A DNA stretch of 64,000 nt from positions 37,551 to 101,550 of the forward strand of contig UQWD01000008.1 of the NCBI GenBank assembly GCA_900544555.1, in the 5' to 3' direction. Below the pieces are notes generated by a model, which was not told where the DNA came from, ran no database searches, and worked only from the letters and a program-made list of their open reading frames with translations. Of this stretch, positions 7,778 through 16,460 are shown piece after piece; position 1 is the first letter of the stretch; each line of letters begins with the position of its first letter. Source of the DNA: an uncultured Eubacteriales bacterium (GTDB lineage: Bacteria; Bacillota; Clostridia; Christensenellales; CAG-138). A program made the translations under genes and the position numbers.

Positions 7778-9163
7778 ATGGATCCGATTATTGTCGTATT
7801 AATTACTGTATTAGCAGTGCTGCTTTTTACCACATTCATTCTCATATTATCACGGTATAAAAAATGCCCGTCCGATAAGGTCATGGTCATATACGGAAGG
7901 GTGGGAAGCAACCAGGACGGCACGCAGCGCAGCGCGAAGTGCATACACGGCGGGGCGGCGTTCGTTTGGCCGGTAGTTCAGGCTTACGAATACCTGGATT
8001 TAACGCCGATATCCATCAGCGTGGATTTAAAGAGCGCGCTGTCCCGGCAGAACATCCGTATCGACGTGCCTTCACGATTTACGGTTGGCATCTCTACCGA
8101 GACGGGCATTATGCAAAACGCGGCCGAGCGTCTGCTGGGGCTTAAGCTTGAGGAGGTACAAAAGCTTGCGGAGGATATTATTTTCGGCCAGCTCCGCCTC
8201 GTAATCGCCACGATGGATATTGAGGAAATTAATACCGACAGGGATAAATTCCTGGATGCGGTATCGGGCAATGTGGAAACCGAACTCAAGAAAATTGGCT
8301 TGCGCCTTATTAACGTAAACGTAACGGATATCGACGATGAAAGCGGATATATTGTGGCGTTGGGCAAGGAGGCTGCGTCCAAAGCGATAAACGACGCCAA
8401 GGTATCTGTAGCCGAAGCGGACAGGGAGGGCGCCATCGGCGCGGCCAACGCGCAGCGCGATCAGCGTATCAGCGTATCAAAATCCAACTCGGAGGCCATA
8501 CAGGGCGAGAACGAGGCGAAGGCGCACATCGCTCAATCCGAGGCCACGCGACGGGAATTGGAAGCGGACGCCCTCAGGCGCGCGACAGCCGCTGAAAATA
8601 TCCAAACGGCCAGGGCGCAGCAGGAATCTTACGCGGCCCAGCGCCAGGCTGAGGAAGCCAGGGCGCTGCTGGAGAAAGCCAAGCTGGAGGCGGATATTCT
8701 TGTGAAGATGGAGATAGAGAAAAAGCGGCTTGAGCTTCAGGCGGAGGCGGAGGCGGAGCAGGTGCGACGCAGGGCAAGGGGCGATGCGGACGCCATACTC
8801 ATGCGGCGGCGCGCTGAGGCGGACGGTATGCTGGAAATCCTGTCAAAGCAGGCCGAGGGCTTCAATAAGCTGGTGCAGTCCGCGAACGGCGATTCCAGCG
8901 ACGCGATACGGCTCATGGTCGCCGATAAGCTGGAAGAGCTTGTTAAAATTCAGGTCGACGCGATTAAGAACATCAAAATCGATAAGGTTACCGTATGGGA
9001 TTCGGCGGGCGCGCACGATAACGGCAAGGGAGCCACGGCAAACTTTCTGTCCGGGCTGCTCAAATCCATACCGCCCATGAATGAAATGTTTGATATGGCG
9101 GGGATGCAGCTCCCCCAGTATTTGGGAACGCCTAAGGAGGAAGGCGCGCGGCCGGAGGCGTAA
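7778..9163 (+). CDS. Flotillin-family (SPFH) membrane scaffold
   Basis: A 461-residue flotillin of the FloT/YqiK type. An N-terminal hydrophobic anchor (residues 1-24) is followed by an SPFH/band-7 domain (about 30-200, with VMVIYGRVG and VPSRFTVGIS). A long Ala/Glu/Arg-rich coiled coil follows (about 210-400, repeated EA units such as QAEAEAEQVRRRARGDADAI), then a Gly/Pro-rich tail. Flotillins organise membrane microdomains. The ATG at 7778 has GAGGAGG at 7764-7770. It sits in one operon with DUF1836, the NfeD-like protein and an unknown protein. Confidence 0.93.
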   Translation: MDPIIVVLITVLAVLLFTTFILILSRYKKCPSDKVMVIYGRVGSNQDGTQRSAKCIHGGAAFVWPVVQAYEYLDLTPISISVDLKSALSRQNIRIDVPSRFTVGISTETGIMQNAAERLLGLKLEEVQKLAEDIIFGQLRLVIATMDIEEINTDRDKFLDAVSGNVETELKKIGLRLINVNVTDIDDESGYIVALGKEAASKAINDAKVSVAEADREGAIGAANAQRDQRISVSKSNSEAIQGENEAKAHIAQSEATRRELEADALRRATAAENIQTARAQQESYAAQRQAEEARALLEKAKLEADILVKMEIEKKRLELQAEAEAEQVRRRARGDADAILMRRRAEADGMLEILSKQAEGFNKLVQSANGDSSDAIRLMVADKLEELVKIQVDAIKNIKIDKVTVWDSAGAHDNGKGATANFLSGLLKSIPPMNEMFDMAGMQLPQYLGTPKEEGARPEA

Positions 9164-9204
9164 GCGGTTAAACGCGTACTAAGCAAAGTAAAGGAGAATA
9201 GTTC

Positions 9205-9807
9205 ATGTTTCAAACGGCGATAGGGGTAACAATACCTTTTCCCGAAAGGGTTGGGGAAGGGTACCGGATTACGGACGGCGCGGTCCGGGCGAGTGTCAGC
9301 TTTGAAAAGCTTGACGCGGTTATACGCGAATTTATCAGTTTGATAGAGGAACCGATGTTCTTAGCGCTTCATATCCCTCTCCCGGAAGGCGCGACCGAGG
9401 AAATGAGCGTTTACGGCGAGGGTACCGGCAGCGTATACGAACAAGTGATGTATCTGGATCAATGTTCAAGAGAACAGATGCTGTATGTGTATAATACCTT
9501 TGGCGGGATATTCCTGGCCGACGGCGTATCGCAGTTTGCGATTGCCTCGCATAAGAGTGGGGATGAGATGTTTGTTCAGCTTTTTAAAATCGTGGATTTT
9601 CTCGGCGAGGGGAGGCTGCGTTATACCTCTTTGCTGGAAAAGCACGGGATTTACCCGTCGGATGGTTTGTTAACCGCCTGGGACGTACTTGATAAGGAGC
9701 ATCCGGGCAAGTGCCGGTTGGTGAAGGTGCTCGGAACAACCATTTACGACGCGGTGGAAAGGCTAAAGGAGTTCGGCCTGTATGCCGCCGGGGTTATTGA
9801 GCGTTAA
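9205..9807 (+). CDS. Unknown protein at the end of the flotillin operon
   Basis: A 200-residue soluble protein that I do not recognise. It has no membrane segment, signal peptide or obvious catalytic motif. The composition is acidic with mixed alpha/beta character; recognisable stretches are VGVTIPFPERV-like beta strands at the N-terminus and a CSREQMLYVYNTFGG segment mid-protein. AAAGGAG precedes the ATG, 41 bp after the flotillin stop, and a strong terminator follows, so it is the last gene of the unit and may act with the flotillin. Confidence 0.7.
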   Translation: MFQTAIGVTIPFPERVGEGYRITDGAVRASVSFEKLDAVIREFISLIEEPMFLALHIPLPEGATEEMSVYGEGTGSVYEQVMYLDQCSREQMLYVYNTFGGIFLADGVSQFAIASHKSGDEMFVQLFKIVDFLGEGRLRYTSLLEKHGIYPSDGLLTAWDVLDKEHPGKCRLVKVLGTTIYDAVERLKEFGLYAAGVIER

Positions 9808-9839
9808 TTCTTACGGCCGCAGGGGGCGCGCAAAGTTTT

Positions 9840-9863
9840 GCCGCCCTCGGCGGCGCTTTTATT
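9840..9863 (+). terminator. Intrinsic terminator of the flotillin operon
   Basis: GCCGCC (9840-9845), loop CTC, GGCGGC (9849-9854), then GCTTTTATTT. Confidence 0.85.
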
Positions 9864-9948
9864 TCTTGAATATGCTGTTTGCGCTGCAAGTGACGCAATA
9901 GCTTAAGTTATCATTTTTTTAAATCATAGCAAAAAACACAGGATCTGA

Positions 9949-10122
9949 TTTTGTCGCTTTAAACTGGCGCAAATTCAAAGTATAATAAAAACGTATCAGT
10001 CGGAATGGTTTTGGTTGATAGGGGTGCTTTTCGCATTTATAGCGGCTATTGTGAAGCGCAGGATAATCGATCAGGCGAAGCTAACGCCAAAGAACAAAGT
10101 CACGCGTTATAAGGTATCCTGA
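9949..10122 (+). other. Start-less open frame with one membrane helix
   Basis: A 57-codon frame between in-frame stops encodes a protein-like stretch with a hydrophobic core (WFWLIGVLFAFIAAIVKRR) and a basic tail, but has no ATG and no ribosome-binding site; TTG or GTG codons lie inside. It may be a gene remnant or a small membrane protein with a non-ATG start. The rest of 9864-10177 holds a possible promoter (TTTAAA, 17 bp, TATAAT near 9990) and nothing else I can name. Confidence 0.2.
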
Positions 10123-10177
10123 ACAGGCATAACAAAGCTGTCGGCGGCTGGCAATACATAAGGGGTTTGAATGGAAA

Positions 10178-10741
10178 ATGCCAAAGCTAAAACATATTAA
10201 GGCAACGCTGCTGATTATTTTTATATGGGTGGTATTGTATGTAATCAATATATTTGTGGATCTTATACCGACTCTATCCGGCAGAGGCTTTAATCTGATG
10301 AATGGAGAATACTATCGCATTATTACATGCGCCTTACTTCATACAGATTTTCTACACCTTTTAGCGAACTGCCTTGCTTTATATTGGATAGGCTACTACC
10401 TCGAATGCAATATTGGGAGCGGAAAATTCCTGTTGTTTGCGCTTGTCGCATATATCGCATCGGAAACCGTATTCTTTTCAATATTCAGGGACGCGGAAAA
10501 CTCGTTTGGCGGCTCATCCATTACGTTTGCGTTAATCGGCTTAATTTTGATACTGCAATTTGCAAAACCCGTTTTTCCAAAGTTAAAGCTTGGTACGTGG
10601 TATGGTAATTGGATAGTTTTTTATAGCGTTCTAGGGAATATTCCAATACTTCCCTTCATGGATTTTTCGACCGTGGTCATTCATTTAGTTTCTTTCTCGA
10701 TAGGCGCGGTATTGGGGATACCCTTTCGCTTTATGATATAA
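10178..10741 (+). CDS. Rhomboid-family intramembrane serine protease
   Basis: A 187-residue polytopic membrane protein with the rhomboid pattern: GEYYRIITCALLHTDFLHLLANC (Arg, His, His, Asn at family positions), a serine-bearing helix SFGGSSITFALIG (residues 109-121), and a last helix with His169 (VVIHLVSFSIGAVLG). The active-site motif is usually GxSG; here it is GGSS, with Ser113 as nucleophile and the following Gly replaced by Ser, so activity is probable but not certain. Rhomboids cleave substrates within the membrane. The start is chosen by homology. AGGGG lies 12 nt upstream and fits better an ATG at 10171 that opens a 9-codon frame overlapping the start. Confidence 0.8.
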   Translation: MPKLKHIKATLLIIFIWVVLYVINIFVDLIPTLSGRGFNLMNGEYYRIITCALLHTDFLHLLANCLALYWIGYYLECNIGSGKFLLFALVAYIASETVFFSIFRDAENSFGGSSITFALIGLILILQFAKPVFPKLKLGTWYGNWIVFYSVLGNIPILPFMDFSTVVIHLVSFSIGAVLGIPFRFMI

Positions 10742-10994
10742 GCGGATGCAGAAGATAATAATCAAGCGTGAATGTAAATTTATCGTAACCGTTTATCCCG
10801 TATTGCCGGTAATTTGTATTTAGGAAATGTTGAAATAATCCGAATGCACGGGCGCTAAACCGGCTAATATGTTTATATGAAAACGCTGAATAATTGTTCA
10901 AGCTCTATTAGTTAGGGTATTCTGCTAAACCGTCGAATAAGAGATAATATAACTACATAATGCCTAGGATTTACGACTAATAATATCTTAATAA

Positions 10995-11224
10995 AATAAA
11001 AAATATATTAATTCGACCAAGTAACGTTTAGCGCCAAATGAGGATATATAAGTGAAATGCTTCTCGGGCGTGGGGGTAATCAACCTTCTTTTTCCTTTCT
11101 TCGTTCTTGATCGCAATGCACATTACTTCATATTCGACAGCCCAACCCCCACGCCCTATATGCTATGAAAACAGTCAACATGAATCGGCGGTTTTAGCAA
11201 AGCTGGAGGCAAAAATCCGAAGCG
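10995..11224 (+). repeat. Structured element, copy A
   Basis: First copy of a roughly 230-bp element. It opens with the 16-bp AT-rich block AATAAAAAATATATTA, shared exactly with copy B, then TTCGACC and a GGATATAT box. Then comes a 12-bp stem GGGCGTGGGGGT (11066-11077) pairing with ACCCCCACGCCC (11145-11156) across a 67-nt pyrimidine-rich loop. A 3' part shares AGTCA, CGG and AGGCA blocks with copy B. It has no convincing coding frame. The function is unknown; a structured RNA or a non-autonomous repeat are the main options. Confidence 0.6.
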
Positions 11225-11397
11225 ACTATTAGTTGTTGAATTTTAATAATCGTTTAAATCATACTTGCGTAAAACAGTAAAAATTCTATTCTTCAATATG
11301 CCGGCTAAATACTATTCCAAATCCTAGCAAGTTAAGAGTCTCATCACTACTTATTGTCATAAATTCTGACATAAATCAAATAAATCATACAATTAAA

Positions 11398-11618
11398 AAT
11401 AAAAAATATATTATTTCGACCGCGTGACGTTTGACGAATAATAGGGATATATGGTGAATGCTACCCGGGCGTGGGGGAACCAAACATTCCTTCTTTTCTT
11501 CCGACAGTACAATACACATCATATCACTTGTTTACAAGCCAGCATACCCCCGCGCCCTACTTATAAAAGTCAGCGGACCGGAGCCGATGGCTTAAGCAAG
11601 GCGAAGGCACAGAGCGCG
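11398..11618 (+). repeat. Structured element, copy B
   Basis: Second, diverged copy, in the same orientation 403 bp downstream. The stem is GGGCGTGGGGG (11467-11477) with CCCCCGCGCCC (11547-11557). Relative to copy A one arm has A to G, which keeps pairing as U-G in a plus-strand RNA but would give C-A in a minus-strand RNA, so plus is the likelier functional strand. The loop is again pyrimidine-rich. The 173 bp between the copies are AT-rich without a feature I can name. Confidence 0.6.
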
Positions 11619-11959
11619 CTTACGCGTTTTACCTAAAGATAACGGCTTATCTTTTATCTACACCATACACTGGCCAGGCGGCAAGCGATATCTATAAGCT
11701 CAACGAATACGCGCCTGTTGAATCAGCCATAGAGGGGTATGCCCGCAATATGGAAAAACCCCGGCTGCGCCGGGGGTGCGAGTTATAAACCAAACAAAGC
11801 ACTGTATAGTTGGAACGAAGTCCGCATACACAAAATAAGCTGTTTTTGCGGCAGGCGTGTACGAAACGCGGTTTGTTTCGTCATTAAGCAGGCGAAGGGT
11901 TCATTGACTTGAGACCGCTAGACTTGGCGGCGCTGATAACCGCCAAGGCTAGGGCAGAT
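11619..11959. other. Intergenic region without a supported gene
   Basis: No gene is supported. A 73-codon plus-strand frame (11567-11788, entering from copy B) has no start codon. The region contains the minus-strand terminator listed separately; the rest shows nothing I can name. Confidence 0.5.
11754..11775 (-). terminator. Intrinsic terminator, minus strand
   Basis: On the minus strand CCCCGG, loop CGCAG, CCGGGG (11759-11775) is followed by TTTTT (11754-11758). It most likely ends transcription from the PatB-type gene about 185 bp upstream. Confidence 0.75.
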
Positions 11960-13147
11960 CTATTTCGCCGCGTTTTTTAATACCCTTCCGATGCGGTTAA
12001 GCGCCTTTTCAAGTAAAGTAGACGGGCAGGCGATGTTAAAGCGGAAGAAGCCCTCGCCTCCTTGGCCGAACATACGCCCGTCGTTGGGGAAAACTTGAGC
12101 CTCACAATAAAACAGCTGTTCAAGCGTATCCTGGTCAATGCCAATGCCGCCGAAATCCACCCAAAGCAGATATGTCCCTTCAAGGGGGTAAACGCGGGCC
12201 TGCGGCAAATCCCGGGCAAAAATATCCTCGGCGAGTTTTCTGTTTGAATCGATTACCTCTATGAGCCCGTCCAACCATTGCCCGCATTCGTTATACGCAA
12301 TTTCACACGCCCGATAGCCCAGCGCGTTCACGCAGAACAGCGAACTTTTACCCATACTATCGATCATGGCCTTGCGCCTTTTTGGATCCTGAATGATGAT
12401 GTTGGACGTATACATCGCGGCCAGATTGAACGTTTTGCTCGGGGCCGTACAGACAGCGCAGTTCTCAGAAGCCTCGGCCGATACGTTTGCATATACCGTA
12501 TGATGGTTGCCGGGCATGATAATATCCTGATGGATTTCATCACAAACCACAAAAACGCCGTTTTTGAGGCATATTTGACAAATGCGCTCCAGTTCTTCCC
12601 TTGTCCAAACGCGCCCGGCGGGGTTGTGCGGATTAGACAGTAATAAGAGCGTATTCCCAGGTTCTGAGGCGGCTCGCTCCAGCCCCTCGTAATCTATTTC
12701 GTAGCTGTCGTTCCTTATGACGAGCGGGTTATCGACCACATGGCGCCCGTTTGCGCGTATAGCGTTCATAAAGGGAAAATATACCGGCGGCATTACGATA
12801 ACCCCATCTCCCGGATTTGTGAACGCCTTTACCATTTGGAACAAAGCGGGTACAACGCCGGGGGTTACGATGACCCAATCCTTTTCAATCGTATAGTTAT
12901 GGCGCGTCCCCATCCAACGAACGACCGCCTCATAATAGCTGTTTGTAGCGTGCGTATAGCCCAGTACGGCGGTATCAAGATAGTTTTTCAACCCCTGAAC
13001 AATCTCCGGCGCGGGGTAAAAATCCATATCGGCAATGGACATGGGCAGGGCCTCATCGTTCACGGACGGGTTCTTGCGAAGCATATCATCCCATTTAATC
13101 GAACCGGTTCCCGCCCGGTTTATAACCGTTGTAAAATCATATTTCAT
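11960..13147 (-). CDS. PatB/MalY-type pyridoxal-phosphate C-S lyase
   Basis: A 395-residue fold-type I PLP enzyme of the MalY/PatB group (cystathionine beta-lyase-like, often annotated as aminotransferase). Features: MSIADMDFYPAPEIV near residue 36, the SNPHNPAGRVW strand at 171-181, VCDEIHQDII at 201 (Asp binding PLP), and the Schiff-base Lys238 in APSKTFNLAAM. These enzymes cleave C-S bonds of cystathionine or cysteine, giving pyruvate, ammonia and a thiol. The ATG at 13145-13147 follows AGGATGG; the longer frame upstream has no better site. It lies downstream of aroQ on the same strand but 277 bp apart, so it is probably a separate unit. Confidence 0.9.
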   Translation of the reverse strand: MKYDFTTVINRAGTGSIKWDDMLRKNPSVNDEALPMSIADMDFYPAPEIVQGLKNYLDTAVLGYTHATNSYYEAVVRWMGTRHNYTIEKDWVIVTPGVVPALFQMVKAFTNPGDGVIVMPPVYFPFMNAIRANGRHVVDNPLVIRNDSYEIDYEGLERAASEPGNTLLLLSNPHNPAGRVWTREELERICQICLKNGVFVVCDEIHQDIIMPGNHHTVYANVSAEASENCAVCTAPSKTFNLAAMYTSNIIIQDPKRRKAMIDSMGKSSLFCVNALGYRACEIAYNECGQWLDGLIEVIDSNRKLAEDIFARDLPQARVYPLEGTYLLWVDFGGIGIDQDTLEQLFYCEAQVFPNDGRMFGQGGEGFFRFNIACPSTLLEKALNRIGRVLKNAAK

Positions 13148-13423
13148 TTTCGGCAACCATCCTGACAGCATATTTCCCGCAATATGACGATAAGCGGGAC
13201 ATAATTGGTTATATAACATACCGGCGTTAAAGTCAATCCCGCTTAGCAGAGCTGTACCCCGCATGCCCGGGCGTTTATCTATTGTTTCCGTTTTGACGCG
13301 GCCGGGGTTAATGGCAATAAAGCATGAGCCGAGCGCTGAGTAAGGCTTAGAAACGCCAAAGGCTCATACCCGGATACGGCGCGCCTGACGGGAGCTGGTG
13401 GTTTTGAATTGAGCGATAGGGGC

Positions 13424-13882
13424 TTAAGCGCGTCCGCCGCCGTTTCGGCGCCCGCCAACGCAGTCAACAAGCAGATCCACAGCCTCAAAATAACCCTTTA
13501 TGCCTTTACCGCAGACAGCGCCGATGCAAGCCCCTCGGATAAGGGATACCCGCCTGAATTCCTCCCTCAGCCCGGGATCTGTAAGATGTACCTCAACGGC
13601 GGGTATGCCCACGGCCATAAGCGCGTCGTACAGGGCGACGCTTGTATGCGTATAGGCAGCCGGGTTGATTATGATGCCGTCCGCAAGGCCGTATGCGCGC
13701 TGAATACGGTCGATGAGCTCGCCTTCATGGTTGCTCTGAAAAAAAGCGGCCTCCGCGCCTGCGCTTAGGCAATACCGCCGAACCGATTCTATAAGCTCGC
13801 CGTAAGAAACGCAACCATAAATATGCGGTTCACGGATGCCGAGCATATTGAGATTAGGCCCATTGAGAATCAATATATTCAT
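13424..13882 (-). CDS. aroQ: 3-dehydroquinate dehydratase, type II
   Basis: About 152 residues, normal for the small type II dehydroquinase. Marks are ILNGPNLNMLGIREP at the N-terminus, the FFQSNHEGELID motif, INPAAYTHTSVALYDAL, with the catalytic His, and VEVHLTDPGLREEFR. It converts 3-dehydroquinate to 3-dehydroshikimate. Two adjacent ATGs exist; the second (13880-13882) has the better spacing to AAGGAG. The gene overlaps the end of aroE-aroK by about 30 bp and closes the shikimate operon. Confidence 0.95.
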   Translation of the reverse strand: MNILILNGPNLNMLGIREPHIYGCVSYGELIESVRRYCLSAGAEAAFFQSNHEGELIDRIQRAYGLADGIIINPAAYTHTSVALYDALMAVGIPAVEVHLTDPGLREEFRRVSLIRGACIGAVCGKGIKGYFEAVDLLVDCVGGRRNGGGRA

Positions 13883-15092
13883 CATAAAGCTCCTTTATGG
13901 CGCGCGCGGCTAATTCTATTGATTGATTGTTCAGAACAACGCCGTCGGCGACAGCTTGGTAAACGGGCGCGCGCTCAGCGTACAGGCTGGACAAATCGGT
14001 TGAAAGCGGCCGGCCCTTCACAGCCAGCGAAAGGATGTCCCGCTCAATATGGTATACGCGTCCGTTTTGCTTGAGCTCAGAGGCCGATAGCTTATCGAGT
14101 ACGGAGCCGCCTCCCGTGGCGATAACCCTTCCGCCATGTTTGGACGCATCCATCAGCGCGGCGCGCTCCATTTCCCTGAACGCCGCCTCGCCGTCCTGAG
14201 CGAAAATGCGTTCAATCGTTTTTCCTGCGGCGGATTCCACGGCCTCGTCCGAATCCCAGAACTGTCGGCCGGTGAGCGCCGCGAGCGTGCGCCCAACGCT
14301 GGTTTTTCCGCAGCCGGGCATGCCGACCAGCACGATATTCTCCGCCATGCGTTGTACTTTTGACGCCGCAATTCTTATCCGTTCTTCCGGCAGCGTCTTG
14401 CCTAAAAAAAGCTCCGCCGCGTATTTGGCTTGCGCCGCCAGCATGGGCAGCCCGCCGCAGCGGGGTATGCCGAGGCTTTCCGCTTGCCGGACAAGCCGCG
14501 TGCGAAGCGGGTTGTAAACAAGATCCGCCACGCCGACGCAAAAAGGGAAATCCTCAAGATTGACGGGGCGCGTACTGTTATCGGGGTACATGCCGGCGGG
14601 CGTTGCGTTGATGATGATTTCGCTTTCCCGATTAAGGCTGAGGTTTCCGTAATGGTAAACACCGCCCCTCGATACGGTGCGTACCCAGGCCGCGCCGCGC
14701 GACGCTGCCGCCGCGCTTGCCGACCGCGCCGCGCCACCCGAGCCTAGGATAAGGACTTTTCGGCCTTCCATGCGGATATTCGCTCGATCCATCATATAGA
14801 GGAACCCGTCATAATCGGTATTATGCCCGGTAATCATACCGTTAGCGCCGTACGTTATAGTATTGACGCAGCCGGTTCTTTTCGCGGATGGGGCAAGAGA
14901 ATCACACAACTCATAGACCGTTATCTTGTACGGCATGGTCACGTTCAGTCCGCCAAAGCCGGGCGACCGGATAAAATGGGCGATTTCCTCCGGCTCCAAC
15001 TCAAAAAGCCCGTATTCATACCCGGCCAGAGCGCGGTGAAGCTCCCCGGAAAAGCTATGCTTAAGTTTTCTGCCTATCAATCCGTATCGCAT
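13854..15092 (-). CDS. aroE-aroK: Fused shikimate dehydrogenase-shikimate kinase
   Basis: A 412-residue fusion. Residues 1 to about 245 are shikimate dehydrogenase: GRKLKHSFSGELH at the N-terminus, catalytic Lys56 in NVTMPYK, Asp93 in GHNTDYDGF, the NADP loop LGSGGAARS at 116-124, and the C-terminal PMLAAQAKYAAELF. Residues about 252-412 are shikimate kinase with Walker A GMPGCGKTS at 257-265, SDEAVE and GGGSVL. The two enzymes catalyse consecutive steps, dehydroshikimate to shikimate to shikimate 3-phosphate. The gene overlaps chorismate mutase upstream by 16 bp. Confidence 0.95.
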   Translation of the reverse strand: MRYGLIGRKLKHSFSGELHRALAGYEYGLFELEPEEIAHFIRSPGFGGLNVTMPYKITVYELCDSLAPSAKRTGCVNTITYGANGMITGHNTDYDGFLYMMDRANIRMEGRKVLILGSGGAARSASAAAASRGAAWVRTVSRGGVYHYGNLSLNRESEIIINATPAGMYPDNSTRPVNLEDFPFCVGVADLVYNPLRTRLVRQAESLGIPRCGGLPMLAAQAKYAAELFLGKTLPEERIRIAASKVQRMAENIVLVGMPGCGKTSVGRTLAALTGRQFWDSDEAVESAAGKTIERIFAQDGEAAFREMERAALMDASKHGGRVIATGGGSVLDKLSASELKQNGRVYHIERDILSLAVKGRPLSTDLSSLYAERAPVYQAVADGVVLNNQSIELAARAIKELYDEYIDSQWA

Positions 15093-15370
15093 GCGTTTGC
15101 TCCGAATTTCTGCAGGCGCTCCTGATACGCCCGGCTTATCTCGATAAGGGATATAAAGAAACCGCGCGTTTCATCCGTTAATCCGTCGCCCTGGGCAAGC
15201 GCCGCCGTGCGGCGAAGAATATCCTCCTCGCGCGGTTTGCTTTTAATGGGCAGCCCCGATCGCGCCTTTAACGCCCCCGCGCGCGCGCATAGCTTCATGC
15301 GCTTAATGAATAGGTCTACTAATTGAGTGTCTATTATATCAATCTGTTCCCTTATATCATTCAGTTCCAC
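15077..15370 (-). CDS. Chorismate mutase, AroQ class
   Basis: A 97-residue all-helical chorismate mutase. ELNDIREQIDIIDTQLVDLF is the typical first helix; KARSGLPIKSKPREEDILRR holds the conserved Lys and Arg active-site region; the C-terminal helix ends in RAYQERLQ. It turns chorismate into prephenate toward Phe and Tyr. The start is the GTG at 15368-15370, preceded by GGAGGG; no in-frame ATG is available there. It overlaps aroC by 14 bp and aroE-aroK by 16 bp. Confidence 0.92.
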   Translation of the reverse strand: MELNDIREQIDIIDTQLVDLFIKRMKLCARAGALKARSGLPIKSKPREEDILRRTAALAQGDGLTDETRGFFISLIEISRAYQERLQKFGANACDTD

Positions 15371-16460
15371 GGTATGAACCCTCCGACATGATGATGAAAT
15401 CAACCAGCACCGCGGCTAACGCCGCCTCCAGGCAAGGAACGGCGCGCGGTACGATGCATGGATCATGCCTGCCGCACACTTCAATCTGCGCGCTTTGCAT
15501 GCGGGATATATCCACGGTTTGCTGCTTTTTGGCAATGGATGGGGTCGGCTTAAAGGCCGCGCGCACGATTATCGGCATGCCCGTGGAAATGCCGCCGAGT
15601 ATGCCCCCGTGGTGATTGGTTTTTGTCATGATTCGCCCGTTATCAACCAAGAACGGATCGTTGTGCTGCGAGCCGGTCATGTCCGCGGCGGAGACGCCCG
15701 AGCCGAACTCCACCCCTTTAACGGCGGGTATGCTTAATATAGCCGCCGCTATTCGGCTCTCCAGCCCGTCAAAAATGGGATCCCCCAACCCGGGCGGCAC
15801 GCCTGTTGCACAGCATTCGATAATACCGCCGACCGAATCCCCTTCCGCCTGAGCGCATTGTATCCTTTCCCGCATGCTTAGGCCCGCGCCGTCGTCCGCT
15901 ACGGGAAAGGGCTTAGCGGCAATATCAATGAGTGATTGTGGCATAATTTGGCCGGCACAGAGCGACGCGTCGACCACGCCGGCGATTGAAAGGATGCGCG
16001 CGCCGACGTAAACACCGCGCCGGGCGAGAACCTGCTTGAAGATACCGCCCGCGACGCAAAGCGGCGCGGTCAGCCTTCCTGATAGATGCCCCCCGCCGCG
16101 AAAATCCCAGTCCGGCCCGTATTTAACAAGCGCTGTATAATCCGCGTGCCCCGGGCGTGGAGTCGTTTGGAAGCCGGCGTAATCGTGCGGGCGCGCGTCG
16201 CAGTTATTAATGATGGCAGTGAGCGGCGCTCCGCACGTTTTCCCGTTCATCAGGCCGCAAATAAAACGCGGCATGTCCGGCTCCCTGCGCGGGCTGGAAT
16301 AACCTTCCAGTCCGGGCGCGCGCCGGGCGAGAAAAGCGTTAAGCTCATCAAAATCAATACGCTCGCCCGCGGGCAGGCCGTCGATAGTCACGCCCACCGC
16401 CTCGCCGTGCGACTGGCCGAACAGCGATATCCTTACGCGCATCCCAAAGCTAGAGGACAT
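15357..16460 (-). CDS. aroC: Chorismate synthase
   Basis: A 367-residue chorismate synthase, the FMN-dependent last step to chorismate. Signature stretches: SLFGQSHGEAVGVTIDG near the N-terminus, RPGHADYTALVKYG, RGGGHLSGRLTAP, and MTKTNHHGGILGGISTG. The ATG at 16458-16460 has GGAGGT directly upstream; a longer in-frame start inside aroA is rejected. It overlaps the end of aroA by 11 bp. Confidence 0.96.
   Translation of the reverse strand: MSSSFGMRVRISLFGQSHGEAVGVTIDGLPAGERIDFDELNAFLARRAPGLEGYSSPRREPDMPRFICGLMNGKTCGAPLTAIINNCDARPHDYAGFQTTPRPGHADYTALVKYGPDWDFRGGGHLSGRLTAPLCVAGGIFKQVLARRGVYVGARILSIAGVVDASLCAGQIMPQSLIDIAAKPFPVADDGAGLSMRERIQCAQAEGDSVGGIIECCATGVPPGLGDPIFDGLESRIAAAILSIPAVKGVEFGSGVSAADMTGSQHNDPFLVDNGRIMTKTNHHGGILGGISTGMPIIVRAAFKPTPSIAKKQQTVDISRMQSAQIEVCGRHDPCIVPRAVPCLEAALAAVLVDFIIMSEGSYRGTE

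Noticed and set aside
11467..11500. Cyclic di-AMP riboswitch, because copy B contains GGGGGAACCAAA
   Set aside because: Copy A lacks that string, the remaining conserved blocks are absent, and no plus-strand gene follows.
10995..11618. CRISPR array
   Set aside because: There are only two long, diverged units with a 403-bp period, not short identical repeats with unique spacers.
11451..11636. Short frame with a start inside repeat copy B
   Set aside because: It has no ribosome-binding site, runs through the conserved stem and has no counterpart in copy A.
11567..11788. 73-codon protein-like frame downstream of repeat copy B
   Set aside because: It has no start codon or ribosome-binding site and overlaps the repeat; composition alone is not enough.
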